DNA of 64,000 nucleotides from Gnetum montanum (Eukaryota > Streptophyta > Gnetopsida > Gnetales > Gnetaceae). The stretch lies in assembly GCA_015680685.1 (NCBI GenBank), contig MNCI01004872.1:532459-596458 (forward strand). Reading direction: 5' to 3'. This document shows positions 47,316 through 58,899 of the stretch, piece after piece. Numbering within the stretch: position 1 is the stretch's first letter; every line of letters begins with the position of its first letter. A program made the position numbers and the translations under genes. A model generated the notes under the pieces. It searched no databases and was not told the origin of the DNA. It worked only from the letters and a program-made list of their open reading frames with translations.

Positions 47316-48168
47316 TGATGGGATGCGATATTGCATACGTGATATCACGGCCGTCGTAATATCGCATCCCTTGTGATATCGCGTACACGATATCGCGTCG
47401 TCCCCTACGATATCGCATACGCGATATCGCAGTGCGCTATCATATCTATAAATAAGGGGCAGCTCTCCCTTATTTTTCATCCTAGGCTTAGACCATAGTG
47501 AAACTCTGGCAGTTTGATCTCTCCAAAGATAGAATATTTTCCATGTGCAGTAGGAGTCCTAAAGAAAACGGATCTTTATTTGAGCAAACATTGTACCTAA
47601 ACACAAGTTTGTGTACAACAATAAAGACAAGCTTCTTGGATTAACCTTGTAGTGCATGGAATAGGCTAATTAGGATTTAATTATTTTTATTTACTATTTT
47701 CCATTTAAATGCTTTATTAGGAATTAAATCTTTCTCAACCCTTCTCTCCTAGTTAAGTGCCTCAGTACAACCGCTTCGAGCACGTGCGTTACGCGTGGTG
47801 ATCCCAGCAATGACTAGCATTTGGTAACCACGGTTGCATTGGTTCAGGGTGTGAACGGTAAGTGGGAATGGATGTTGATGCTAGGTTAATTTAGACTTAG
47901 TTCGTTAGTTAGAGTTAGTCAATTAGTCTCTCAACCCTTCACCTCAATAGCATAGGAGATAAAACCGAAAAAGCTATAAAAATCATATACCTCAGACTTA
48001 CTTAACCATACATTGTGACAAATACAAGTAAGTCCGGGAAGACAACGAATAATTAACCCTAAGTGTTCCATGAGGCGTGTAGGCACTTAGTCTACGGAGT
48101 TTGACCAGATTGCGTGTGTTACGCTCATATTCGTATGGTTGAGTGTAGGGGTACCTTGCCACTCATCA
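47316..48168 (+). repeat. 5' LTR of element C
   Basis: 853 bp, TGATG...CATCA. About seven GATATC-centred palindromes at 47325-47430. TATA box TATAAATA at 47447-47454. Confidence 0.9.
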
Positions 48169-48169
48169 T

Positions 48170-48187
48170 TGGCACCGTTGCCGGGGA
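48170..48187 (+). other. Primer binding site of element C (tRNA-Asp type)
   Basis: TGGCACCGTTGCCGGGGA matches 17 of 18 bases of the complement to the 3' end of plant tRNA-Asp. It is the best preserved site of the family in this window. Confidence 0.85.
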
Positions 48188-48313
48188 CTAAGTGTTTGTG
48201 CGCTAAGTAGAACATAGGAAATCACTCACATTGTTGGGAGCTTAAATGAACCCTTAGGGTTAACTAAAAGAAAAATTATATAACGGTTAAATAACACACC
48301 GAATTAAATAACA

Positions 48314-51300
48314 ATGTCTTCTTCTCACAAGAGCATTACACCACCTAGGGATAATACAAGAAACAACTGGCAATCAAAAACACATAACCTAAATCCGTCA
48401 GTTCCTCAACAATATAGGGTGGAATATACTCGTCCTGATGAGTATATACCTAATTTTACTTTTATCCTCCATTAGGATGAACAGATGCATTGGAGAGACT
48501 TGCAAGGTAACATAGTGTTACCTCCGGATCGTGCAGTCCCCAACATGCTCCTCCATGCTTTGGCACAGATCGGCATGACTTAGCTCTATGTTGAATACGT
48601 TGCGAAAGATTTTGACATGAGGGCTTACCATCCCATAGCTTTACAACATATGAGGTACTCAAGGCAGGAGAGCCAACATACATTGTTGAAGGGCAAAGAG
48701 GTCCCGCACGTCCTAAGTGAAATCGGAGATGGTGAACCACTCATAACGGGTTCTCTATCAAAATATGTTCCCCCTCCTAACGAAAGTGAGGAGGTGGGGT
48801 ATCAGAACCTATGCTCCACAATACACAACCCTGGTTCTGATCCCCATGAACACTAGTTGTTCACTAAGGGAACAACAACACATGACAAGGATGGACACTC
48901 AGATCATCATCACGATCGGGGCCGAAGCCACAAAAGAGAAGGTAGGAAACATCGTCATGTTGATGGTTCTCCTTCTTCTTCCCCTTCTTCACATCATTCA
49001 CCCTCTCCTTCCACCTCTAGGTGTAGTCATAGAGAGCATAACGGTGAGGATAGATGTAGGCAAAATGAGAGACCTCAATGAGAGAGTCGAGAAAGAGGAT
49101 AAGGGCATGAAGGAAGGAAAAGTAGGGAACAACGAAGACATCATAGACGTCATGAAAGATATGATCATGATGAACCCCTACTTGCAACCCGAAGCATGCT
49201 AAATATAATGGAGGTAGTGAGAATACCAACAAGGCATTTAAAAGATAGTCAGATCAAGTGTTTAGACATGAACAATATCCCACGCTTTGAAGGGGGATAC
49301 AACACTCATCTGCAACATCATTTATAGGCATTCCACGATGCTTGCACCTTGCAAAACATAGAGAACAAGTGGCAGAAACTAAAGTTGTTTCCCATGACAC
49401 TCATCAAGGAAGCAGAGAGTTGATACCAGTCCTTAGAATTGGAAACCATCAGAAGGTGGAGTACGATGTTAGAACTCTTCAACGATAAATATCAGACGTA
49501 CTCCAGAGTGTCTAATTTGCATAAGCAAATCCAAGGATGGAAGCAAGATACTCATGACCCTTGGATGCTGCCATGGGCTGCTACTACGCATTACTACATC
49601 GTTGCCTGGGCCATGGTTATGCACAGTGGGATCAACTCCACCACATCGTAGATGGGCTAAGGTATGAAACTAGGAGAACCCTTGGGACTTATGCCCAAGG
49701 GAGATTATCAGAACTTAGAGCCCATGAAATTCATCGCTTGTTGGAATAAGTAGCCAAAGAAGAAGGGGAGCTACAAAAAAGGGAAAGTGCAAAAAAATAT
49801 AACCGTGATCCCTCTCTTTGAAATAAGGGAGTGAAATTTTGTGATGAAGAGGATGAGTCACCACTCGAAGAGTTGGTGAACAAAAAAACCTTGCCGATTC
49901 AAAAGCTAACAACAGAAGTATCGGCTAAGGTGGATGAAGTATGGAGCTCCTAAGAACAGTAAAATTGAAACTATCCTAAAAATTGTAGAAGAGTATAATG
50001 AGGAACGAAGTAGTGATAAGAACAAGAAAAATTGGAGAGATTTAGGCCCTGCACGTGACAAGGGTAAGGGGAAAATTACTACCACCGATGAGGTTGTGGA
50101 TTCTGACACAGACGATGATGGTGGATGTGAGATCTACCACTATGACCATCCCAAGGGATGTTGTCTAATCATCTTACATCTATAAGAGTCTTGGGTGTAT
50201 GCACTTAAACCCAGGACTCAACAAATGGTAGACACCCCGAAGGTTACCTTATCCCCAAGGTAACCCAAGGCAGTTCCACCAACCGTTAACATACTATCCA
50301 AGTGGAACTCCACCACAACCCATCGGGCAACATCAGCAGTGGCAACACCCATAGTCATGGGGGATGCCACCGCCAAAACAACAGTACCCTTACCGATAGC
50401 CTGATCCATGTGGTTATTATGTGCAGCAGCCGATTTCTCCAAGTGACTCCATGGGTCACACAACTCCCCAACGTCACTACCAAGTTTGGGAGTACTTTAG
50501 GAGGACTCCTTCTCCTCCGGGAGATGCTCCATACCCATACCATCCTCCTAATCCATCCGCATGCCTTCCACCGGTAGTTCCCATAACACCTCCTACTCCA
50601 ACAATGCAAGGGGAACTCCCCACTCAACCACAGCAACGTAACACTACGAGAGCCATCAACATTCAACCCGCTACTGGAACTAACAACCACAAAAAGAGAA
50701 GACCTTTCTTTAGAACCAAAAGCCCAGAAAAGCTCTCACAATAACAAGCGGTTGAGTCTAGGTATGCTCCTCCAACATACAAGGCTTTGGAGCACCCTTC
50801 AGTCCAACAACAGAGCTTCACGCATACGGTTATGTTAACGCATACTGTAATTGACTGGATTAAGGTAGGCCACCTTCCCAGAAAACTATCTAATCCTGGA
50901 AGTCCCTTAATCTACCTCCAAGTCACCGGGAATGAACCACATAAGGCTCTTCTTGACTCAAGTTCCAGAGTCAACCTAATTTCACGAGAGATGTATGAAG
51001 CTTGGAACATGCCCCAACTCAAGAAGAGCAACATTCAACTAAAGCTAGCAGACCAGTCCATCACCATTTCCTTGGGATTGGTGGAGGACATTGTTACCAC
51101 TATGTGTGGTTGGTCCTACCCAGCTAACTTCCTAGTGATAGAGGTCAACAGCAATGAAGGGGACTTCCCAATCATAATGGGAAGGCCATGGCTAAGTACA
51201 ATAGATGCATACCTAGGGATCCACGATCTTTCCTTGGAGATATCTAAGGTAAATATTTATGGAAAGATCGAGAAGAAAAAAGTTCCATGCATCACATACA

Positions 51301-51662
51301 GTGATTCATCGGGTGATGACATGGAGGAAGGCACAACATCTCCTCCATGCAACAGGTGTTCCATAGAAACTCTACAACAAAGATGCCCGTATGTAGCAAA
51401 CACATAAGTAGTGGACATCCCGTGGTTGACAGCTATTCGGAAGAGCAACCGATCAACATGCATGGAACAAACTGGGGGTACAACTCATGTTAACAACGAA
51501 GGCATAGACACATTGAACTATGAGCATCGCCAAATTCCACCCCTTAATCTAAGAACATCAGTCGGGAGAAGTTGGACACTTTTGAAAAATTTAAATAGCC
51601 ATTCATTATTTCAGATCTCTCCCTTTCCATTTAGTCATGGGGGAGATGGCCACCTATGCTGA
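48314..51662 (+). pseudogene. Gag-protease of element C, with stops and frameshifts
   Basis: Starts at the ATG at 48314 (MSSSHKS). The first half is in one frame to about 49550. A one-base change near 49555 shifts it (the next open stretch, to 49749, is in another frame), later changes move it again, and from about 50421 it continues to the stop at 51660-51662. Gag landmarks match B. The AES.YQS motif has TGA for Trp near 49421, and the zinc knuckle has Tyr for its second Cys. The protease stretch 50787-51407 is open for 206 codons, with FPIIMGRPWLS intact, but its active site reads DSS instead of DSG. It is therefore inactive. Confidence 0.85.
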
Positions 51663-51689
51663 TCATTGAAGGCCCTCAGTTCTTTTTAG

Positions 51690-51850
51690 TTTTTTTTCAC
51701 ATTTTTGTTTTCCACATTTTTTTTACACGTTTTTGTCTTACACATTTTTGTCTTACATATTTTTGTTTTACAAATTTCTTTAACTTTTCTTATTTTTGTT
51801 TTACAACATCGTTATACTTTTCCATTTTTTTTGTGTGTTTGTGTGTGTGT
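51690..51850 (+). repeat. U-rich minisatellite after gag-protease in element C
   Basis: Loose copies of a TTTTTGTCTTACACA-like unit, followed by a short TG run at about 51832-51850, at the same place as in B. Confidence 0.75.
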
Positions 51851-51860
51851 TATCCACCTT

Positions 51861-53241
51861 GTAAGTTTGTCATTCAATAAGTGTTCTTCATGATGGTATG
51901 AACTATTTTCATATTGATTGCTAATGTTTGGTTTTTACCTTTAAGTCATGATGTTGATACTAAGGTATGTTTCTTTTGATATGGCAGGCAATGAGTTCAC
52001 TTCATCCATTCATCCCCCAATTTCTATGGTCTCTCTCGACTTGGAAATGTACAGTCCTTTTCTAATAAAAACTTTTAACAAATTGGGGACTAGGCACTTC
52101 TCAAACTAAGGAAGGACTCAAGGATTGAAAAGGGTGTGACTTCAAGGGAACTTGATGCATTTGTGTTGGCCGTTCTCTTGGGTGCTTGGATGTTTTCTTC
52201 TTAAGTATTCTTGCCATTTCGACGTCACCCAATTCTCAAGAAGCTGAGTCAATAAAAATAAGAAGTCTTTGCATGGTGTGGTTCTCACGCATAAACACAT
52301 AAAACAAAAAAAAAGGAGAAAAAGAAAAGAAAAAAAAAAGTGAGAATTCAAAGCACACCCCTTAGACGAAATACTTAATTGGGCTACAAGCACTAGTTAT
52401 GGAAATCAAAATAAAAAGGTTTCCTCTAACTAAGGCCCTTCTCGCTTCCCGTTCTCTCCTCCTTATTTCATCAAAATGGTGGTGGCTCTTGGGGAAGGCA
52501 TTCTTGTTATCCAAGTGGATGGATTGGCTGAATGCATTGATGCAAAGTCACTGGATGTGGTTTGCTTGGGGCTGTAGTTGGAATGAGATTTACCAAGTTA
52601 CATTAATCATGAACTACACAAGGGGCTGTACACCACCTTGTTCTTGAGATTACATTCCATTCTCTTCTCTCCATCCTTCTCTCCATTATTCACCTCATTT
52701 CTAGTTGTATCATTAGTGTATATTTTGGTTGACACATTGTTTTCTTTTTGGTAAATTCTTATGGTTGAGACTTTAACTCTTGTTCCAAAGGACATTCCTA
52801 GAGCCTACGGACTCTTTGAATGTGGGTTTGTTAGGGCATTAAGGGCATGAGCCTGCTTTGGGGAGGACCCACTAACATTCCTATTTGCGGCACTAGTTAA
52901 ATTCTTTCCCCTAACATTTTTGCAATCTATTTTATTTTGTTCATTTCCATCCTGACATCCATTTCATCAATGTCCTAGTTGTCCCTTTTTATCTATCTTT
53001 CTTATTCCTTTTCTTTCTCCATTCTAATGCTACCAGATGTTCGCGATCAGTCATGGGGGTACAGGCCCAATTTTTTTGATTTTCTCCTAACCCCTAAACC
53101 TTCGATAGTCATCAATATTATATCTCCAGATCCATATCAGCCATATCACAACTCAGCCAATGGACCTTTCACCGCAGCAAGGTGTCAACTACATTGAAAT
53201 TCATTTATCCTTGCTAATATAAGATTGTGTTGTGTGTGCAG
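51861..53241 (+). other. Candidate intron in the element C spacer
   Basis: Donor CTT/GTAAGT at 51861, acceptor TGTGTGTGCAG ending at 53241, 1381 bases, with TTGCTAAT about 28 bases before the acceptor. It corresponds to 21350-22721 in B. Confidence 0.45.
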
Positions 53242-53421
53242 ATGGCAATCATGCAACAATGGATTGGATCTGGAAGGAACACTTGGAATGGAACAGTGCT
53301 AGAAGCAGCTATGCAAGGAGCAAGACCGATGGTGCGCTTACTGATGGACAATGAAAGGCAAAATCTTGGCATTGGTAGCAGCAACACTACTTTCTCTCTC
53401 TCTTTCTCAGCTGCCAAATGA
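53242..53421 (+). CDS. 59-codon ORF after the candidate acceptor in element C
   Basis: It starts with ATG directly after the gcag acceptor-like site and runs open to TGA: MAIMQQWIGSGRNTWNG at the start, then MVRLLMDNERQNLGIGSS, ending SFSAAK. I do not recognise the product. B has the same start and end text but a frameshift. It may be a remnant of a longer second ORF after internal deletion, or a small accessory frame. Expression would depend on splicing of the candidate intron. Confidence 0.4.
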   Translation: MAIMQQWIGSGRNTWNGTVLEAAMQGARPMVRLLMDNERQNLGIGSSNTTFSLSFSAAK

Positions 53422-53589
53422 GGCCTGATGTCAATGTAATAAGGTGTTTACCCTTGTTGTCATGAACACCAGTTTTGTTGTGTCTTGTAATGATGATCCG
53501 TTCACATGTCATCCCATTAGTTCCATTTAGTCAACAATCCCATACCTTCCCAATATTTTGTAAGGAACTCGAGGATGAGTTTTCATTTA

Positions 53590-53601
53590 GTCATGGGGGT
53601 A
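53590..53601 (+). other. Polypurine-tract-like site before the 3' LTR of C
   Basis: GTCATGGGGGTA at the LTR edge. The motif also occurs at 51634 and 53050 inside the element. Confidence 0.5.
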
Positions 53602-54442
53602 TGATGGGATGCGATATCACATGGGCCATGATATCGCGGCTGTCGCGATATCGCATCCCTCGCAATATCGCGTCGTCCCCTGCGATATCACGTACGCAAT
53701 ATCGCAGTGTGCCATCATATCTATAAATAAGAGGTGGCTCTTCCTTATTTCTTATCCTAGGCTTAGACCGTAGTGAAACTCTGGCAGTTTGATCTCTCCA
53801 GAGATAGAATATTTTCCATGTGTCCGCAGTAGGAGTCCTAAAGTGAACGAGTCTTTATTTGAGCAAACATTGTACCTGAACACAAGTTTGTGTATGGCAA
53901 TAAAGACGGGCTTCTTGGATTAACCTTGCAGTGCATGGAATAGGCTAATTAGGATTTAATTATTTTTATTTACTATTTTCCATTTAAATTCTTTATTAGA
54001 ATTAAATCTTTCTCAACCCTTCTCTCCTAGTTAAGTGCCTCAGTATGACTACTTCAAGCATGTGCATTATGCGTGGTGATCCCAGAAACGACTAGCGTTT
54101 GGTAACCACGGTTGCATTGGTTCAGGGTGTGAACGGTAAGTGGGAATGGATGTTGACGCTAGGTTAATTTAGACTTAGTTCATTAGTTAGAGTTAGTCAA
54201 TTAGTCTCTCAACCCTTCACCTCAATAGCATAGGAGATAAAATCGAAAAAGCTATAAAAATCATGTACCTCAAACTTAACCATACACCGTGACAAATAGA
54301 AGTAATTCTGGGAAGACAATGAATAATTAACCTTAAGTGTTCCATGAGGCATGTAGGCACTTAGTCTGTAGAGTTTGACCCGATCACGCGTGTTACGCTC
54401 GTATTCGTATGGTTGAGTGTAGGGGTACCTCGCCACTCATTA
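53602..54442 (+). repeat. 3' LTR of element C
   Basis: 841 bp, TGATG...CATTA. GATATC-type palindromes lie at 53612-53706, followed by a TATA box TATAAATA near 53721-53728. Confidence 0.9.
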
Positions 54443-55047
54443 GTTGCACAACGTAGTGGCTAATGTGACATGCATCCTTACTTAATCTACAATGTTTTAT
54501 TAGGAAACTTTGCTTGAGGCCTTAGGGCTAACTTAAATAGGCAGTTTTGAAGGCCAAAGTGTTGCCAAGTGCAATTCTCTTGCTGGAGCCACTCGACAGA
54601 GAGTCCTTTGTGCATTCTGTCCTTGCTACGTTGCATAGCGTAACACAGCATAGCACCTCATGTTGGTTGAATCCTGATTTATCTTGCAAACATTGTGTCA
54701 TAGGATGTTTGTCATGTCCTGGTGTGTTAGCAGAACAAACTTGTTTAATGGTTAAAGCATGGGCAAATGTTTTTACTCTTTTGGAGTCATCTGAGAATAA
54801 GTATTATCAAAGTACATCCCTGCTACACTGTGCTATGCTACATAGTGTAGCACAGCGTAGCACTCATATTGCGATGATTCTTAACAAAATCCGCCACATT
54901 TTGTTCCACCATATCGCTCACGTTTCAGAGGTGAAATAGGGCAAATGCTCTAGAAGACTGGCTTGCTATCAATATGCATATTAGACATCTAATTGGTCTC
55001 CTTAAGGCTTACTATGATGTGCAGCATAGCGTAGTGTAGTAGGTTTC

Positions 55048-56700
55048 TCCATTAGAAAACCTGCCAAACTATTTAACTCATCTTGAATACTTTCGGTAAC
55101 TCCTAACATGGCCTTTGGATAGACTATCGGCTGGGTCAATTGTCAATTTGGGAAGGCTAGAGAGTTCAGCAAGTCTATTAGTCCGGGCAATAGAAAACTT
55201 GCTGAACTGTATAGTCTATCCTCAATGCCTACATTGTCCTAACGGCCCATCGTGACATTACACTTGTGGAAGTCCTTGCATGAATTCCAAGACTATCCCA
55301 AAGCTTCAAGGTCTTGAAATTTTATGGTGTTTCAATGGCCCCTCTTTGTTGACGTTTGGAGGACCTACCGAAGAGACGTTGACAAAGAATATGAAACACC
55401 ATGAAGAATAAGACACCAACATCACTCTCTGGTGGTCATTCAGATGTCACTTTGCTACACTTGGGAGTACTAAGATAGTCATGTAGGGAAAGGCGAAAAA
55501 ATGGATTTTGAGGAATAGGTTCAGGGGAGTAAAAGATGTAACAAAGAGTGATCCCTCGTCGGAGTGCTTGTGAGGGAGTCTGCATGCATTGGAATATTTC
55601 TTTTGTTGGCTTTTGACCTCTTGTCAGAGTGCTTAGAGATGGTCATTTTTAAATAGTCATGATGCCATTTGTTTTGGGCATCTTTTTTTTGAGCTTTTCT
55701 ACTCTTTTATGCTTTTGTGCTTTTCTTTTGTTGTTTAGCCATGTTCACTTACAAACAACCTTGTTGTTGTAGGATAGGTGTTTCCTCCCTGAGATGAGTT
55801 GTGTTACATCCATGTGGGGCTTTGACCTACCTACAGATGCCTCCCATGCAGCGAGTTGCATTATGCTCATCATGGACTTGGTGATTGGGCATGTGGGGGG
55901 GGGGGGGATGCTTTATATGCATTGGGAAAGCTTGTCAAAGAGATGTGAAAAACTACAAGTATAAGAAATGAGGTCAAGATAGTTAAAAGGGAGGGTAGGA
56001 TGTGCACTCCCAAGTAGCTAAGCTAGTGTAAGCAATCACTTTGGAACTATGTAGTGTCATGCTCTCCTAGAGAAATGCATCTCTGAATAGTGCCATCTTG
56101 CCTTGTATCCTGCAAACACAATAGAGAGAAAACCAAAAGAAACAACCATCAAATGAAGTGAGGGCAAAGTCCTGCTTGCTTTGGACACTATCAGAGTTGC
56201 GTGATGTCCATAGCAGGAGGGCCAACTTGGCTTTTAACTGCCACTAGTTGGAGAGGTTGGCACTGAAGAGGCTAGGAGTGGTGGCGACGCTAGTGCTCAG
56301 GATTCCTCGTCCAAGGCAAACATCATGCAGTTCAACTGTAAGGTGAGAAGCCTAACAGCTAAATGTCTTTTGGGCTCGGATGGTGGTGAGGTTTGGAGGG
56401 TAGCAACTTTGTAGCTAGGCCAAAATAGTGCTAGAACTCCAGCAATAGGTAAAGACAGCAAGAGCTACTACTAGGATGAGTGGTGGTGGTAGCGATAGCT
56501 CCAGAAAGTCAGCAAGATGTCAAACAACATCTCCAGAAGGTCAACAAGATGCTAAGGGCTGTGAAACTGCATGTGTCCCAGAGGGTGTTTTCTTGGCATT
56601 GTTAACTGCATTCTAGAACTGCAACATCCCACCTTGTATTGTCAAGGGCATTTGAAAAGGTCCACGCTCGCTTGCTTACAAAAGTCACGTGCGCTGGGAA
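55048..56700. other. Non-coding 3' region of element E
   Basis: No gene. A duplicated segment with TAGAAAAC.TGC.AAACT-like text occurs near 55050 and again near 55186, about 137 bp apart. A G run of about 13 lies at 55897-55909. Confidence 0.45.
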
Positions 56701-56709
56701 GCTTTGCAT

Positions 56710-57030
56710 CACAAACCTAGTTTAAAGTCTTGGTAGACTATCAAATGTGCTAGTTTAAGGTCCTAGTAGATCGATGTGCCAGTTTAAGGTCCTGGTAGAC
56801 CATTGTGCTAGTTTATCATCATAGCGGACAGTGGATGGCCATTTAAAGGTCATAGCGAACCGTACTATGGGTGCCAATTTTATGTCATGGCCCAAAGATA
56901 TGCTATGCTAGTTTAACATCATAGCAGACGTACTATGCTAGTTTAACATCGTAGCAGATGATCTATGCTAGTTTTATGTTGTAGCAGATGTGTTGTGATA
57001 GTTTATAGTCATAGTGGACTACGATTCTTA
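56710..57030 (-). repeat. Minisatellite of about 30 bp after integrase of element E
   Basis: About ten imperfect units. On the plus strand the core is GCTAGTTTAACATCATAGCA, for example near 56928 and 56958. It starts just past the integrase stop. Tandem repeats in this place are typical of Tat elements. Confidence 0.75.
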
Positions 57031-57042
57031 CCTTACTTTGTA

Positions 57043-58170
57043 TCAGACGTAGTATGGCTTGAGGTACAAGTGGTTCATAGGATTTGCAAACTCATTACCA
57101 TCCATATCAGCCAACTTGAAGGCCCTATTCTCATAGGCTTTTGTGAATGGACCTTCCTAGTTTGCTGAGAACTTGTTTACATGTTCACGAACAACCTTGA
57201 GGACTAGGTCCCCCTTTTTGATTGGTCGTTGATGTAAATTGCAATGGTGCTTTTGCCGCTGCTTATCCTGGTACCATTCAATGCAATTAAGTATTTGAGC
57301 ACACTCCTCCTCTACAAAGTCAAGGTCAACGATCCTTAACTCATTTTTCTAGGCCTCATTCATCATGCTTGAAAGGATGATTCAAAGTGACGGTACCTGC
57401 AATTCAAGAGGTAACACCACTTTAGATCCATAAACAAGGCTGTAAGGAGTTTTACCTGTAGCTGTTCTGCACAGCATGCGGTAAGCCCACAACACATAGA
57501 GGATTTTCTCATTCCATCACCTTTTGCTATTGCTAAAAATCCTTTTGAGCAAGTTGATGATGGTCTTGTTTGTTGCCTCCACCTAACCATTTGCCTATGG
57601 GTAGTACAACGATGAAAATGAGTGCTTGATGCCAAGGTTGTTGCAAAAGGTTTTGGTTTTCGCACTACTAAACTGTGCCTCATTGTTTGTCACAATAGTT
57701 ATGGGAAGACCAAACCTTATTACTATGTTATCTAGGATAAAGTAGCAAACCTATTGAGATGTAGTTTTCCTTAGCAGAATAGCCTCCAACCACTTTGTGA
57801 AGTACTCGGTGGCAGTGATGATGAAGCTGTGTCCTATGGGAGATTTAGGCGTGATGGGTCCTATGATGTCTAGTCCCCATCATTGGAATGTTCACATGAT
57901 CTACGGTGACACGTGTATAAGATTTGCATGGCGTTGACATACATCACATGTCCTGACTTTGGCAAGGCAATCTTGTTCAATGTAAGGCCAGTAGTACCCT
58001 ACGCATCTAATCTTTGTTGCCATAGCCCTAAGGGCTATGTGTCCTCCCCACAGTCCTTCATAGACTTCGTTAATAATTTTCTATGCTTGTTCCCCACCAA
58101 TGCAAGTAAGTAATATCCCATCAAAGGAGTGTTTTCATAAAGTGTCATCTCCTATGAGGACATACTAGCT
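57043..58170 (-). pseudogene. Integrase relic of element E
   Basis: Minus-strand text includes PKSPIGHSFIITATEYFTKW (about 57850-57790), FCNNLGIKHSFSSLYYP (about 57650-57600), VYGSKVVLPLEL (about 57440-57405) and a C-terminal MNHLYLKPYYV before the stop at 57043. This is the Tat-type integrase, which joins element DNA to the target. The D,D-35-E core is partly readable, but stops are frequent. Confidence 0.75.
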
Positions 58171-58369
58171 TGCTCACTTTCGGATTGCATCCTTTTGGGT
58201 GGATGTTAAGCCATGCGGGGGTTCACCGTGTTGAAGGTAAGCTTTGATGTTAGCATACCACTCTTGAACATTAGTTGTGCTTATAGATGCGATGTGTACT
58301 GCTTGAGTAATATGATCTGTGCATTCTATCATCGAAGCGGGTAAAGTTGCAAATAGATTCGATGGCACA

Positions 58370-58770
58370 TTTAATGCTAACATGGCTAGTGCATCTGCTA
58401 CGGTGTTCTCATTGTGAGGCACGTGTTGGATGTCTATCATTGTAAATTATTTCAGCAAACTCTTGGCCAAGTTGTAATAAGGATGTAAGTGTGAAGCTGT
58501 ACAGGCATATACTTCGGTAATCTGGTTGACAATGAGTTGGGAATCGCCTCGAATTGCCAAATGTTGAATCTTTAGTTCTTAGGCTGCTAAGAGGCCCCTA
58601 AGGAGTCCTTCGTACTTGGCCATGTTGTTCATACAAAGGAACATAAAGCGGCAAGAAAAAGGTTGAATATCCCCAAAGGGAAATATCATGATGGTAGTAG
58701 CACTACCACCTCGCATAGTTGAGGCACCGTCGAAATGCAAAGTAGCTTCGAAGTGTAATGGCACAAGATT
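58370..58770 (-). pseudogene. Second RNase H of element E (Tat-type)
   Basis: LHFDGAST, AKYEGLLRGLL, IRGDSQLIVNQ and HNENTVADALAML carry the four catalytic acids D-E-D-D in order. The best open pieces are 58579-58764 and 58174-58440. This extra RNase H after the usual one marks the Tat lineage. Only a few stops interrupt it. Confidence 0.8.
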
Positions 58771-58899
58771 GATGTTATTGACATGTTCATCAGGGAACTC
58801 TGGCTCTATTGTTGCCTAATCATCGATGGGTGAGGTTGTGAGCTATGTAGCTATTACTTGTCCCTTTGTCAATGATTGGGAAACATAATGCAAATCAAG

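Larger units (their letters stand above)
47316..54442 (+). mobile_element. Element C: complete non-autonomous gag-protease LTR retrotransposon
   Basis: 7127 bp with LTRs 47316-48168 and 53602-54442, primer site, gag-protease and the same conserved spacer as A and B. No RT, RNase H or integrase. It lies inside a palindromic repeat of element E. The 3' LTR ends CATTA where CATCA is expected, a C-to-T change. Confidence 0.9.
47097..55047. repeat. Palindrome-centred repeats of about 190 bp in element E (interrupted by C)
   Basis: Variants of GCTACACTGTGCTATGCTAC and its mirror occur near 47097 and 47285, then, after C, near 54443, 54630, 54823 and 55015, spaced about 188-193 bp. Sequence between them is only weakly similar, for example GCTGGA...TCCTT...GCATT before two of them. 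This looks like a decayed tandem array. Confidence 0.5.

Noticed and set aside
57363-57683. 106-codon minus-strand frame in element E
   Set aside because: A different frame from the integrase. The integrase motifs are read in a neighbouring frame, so this one is incidental.
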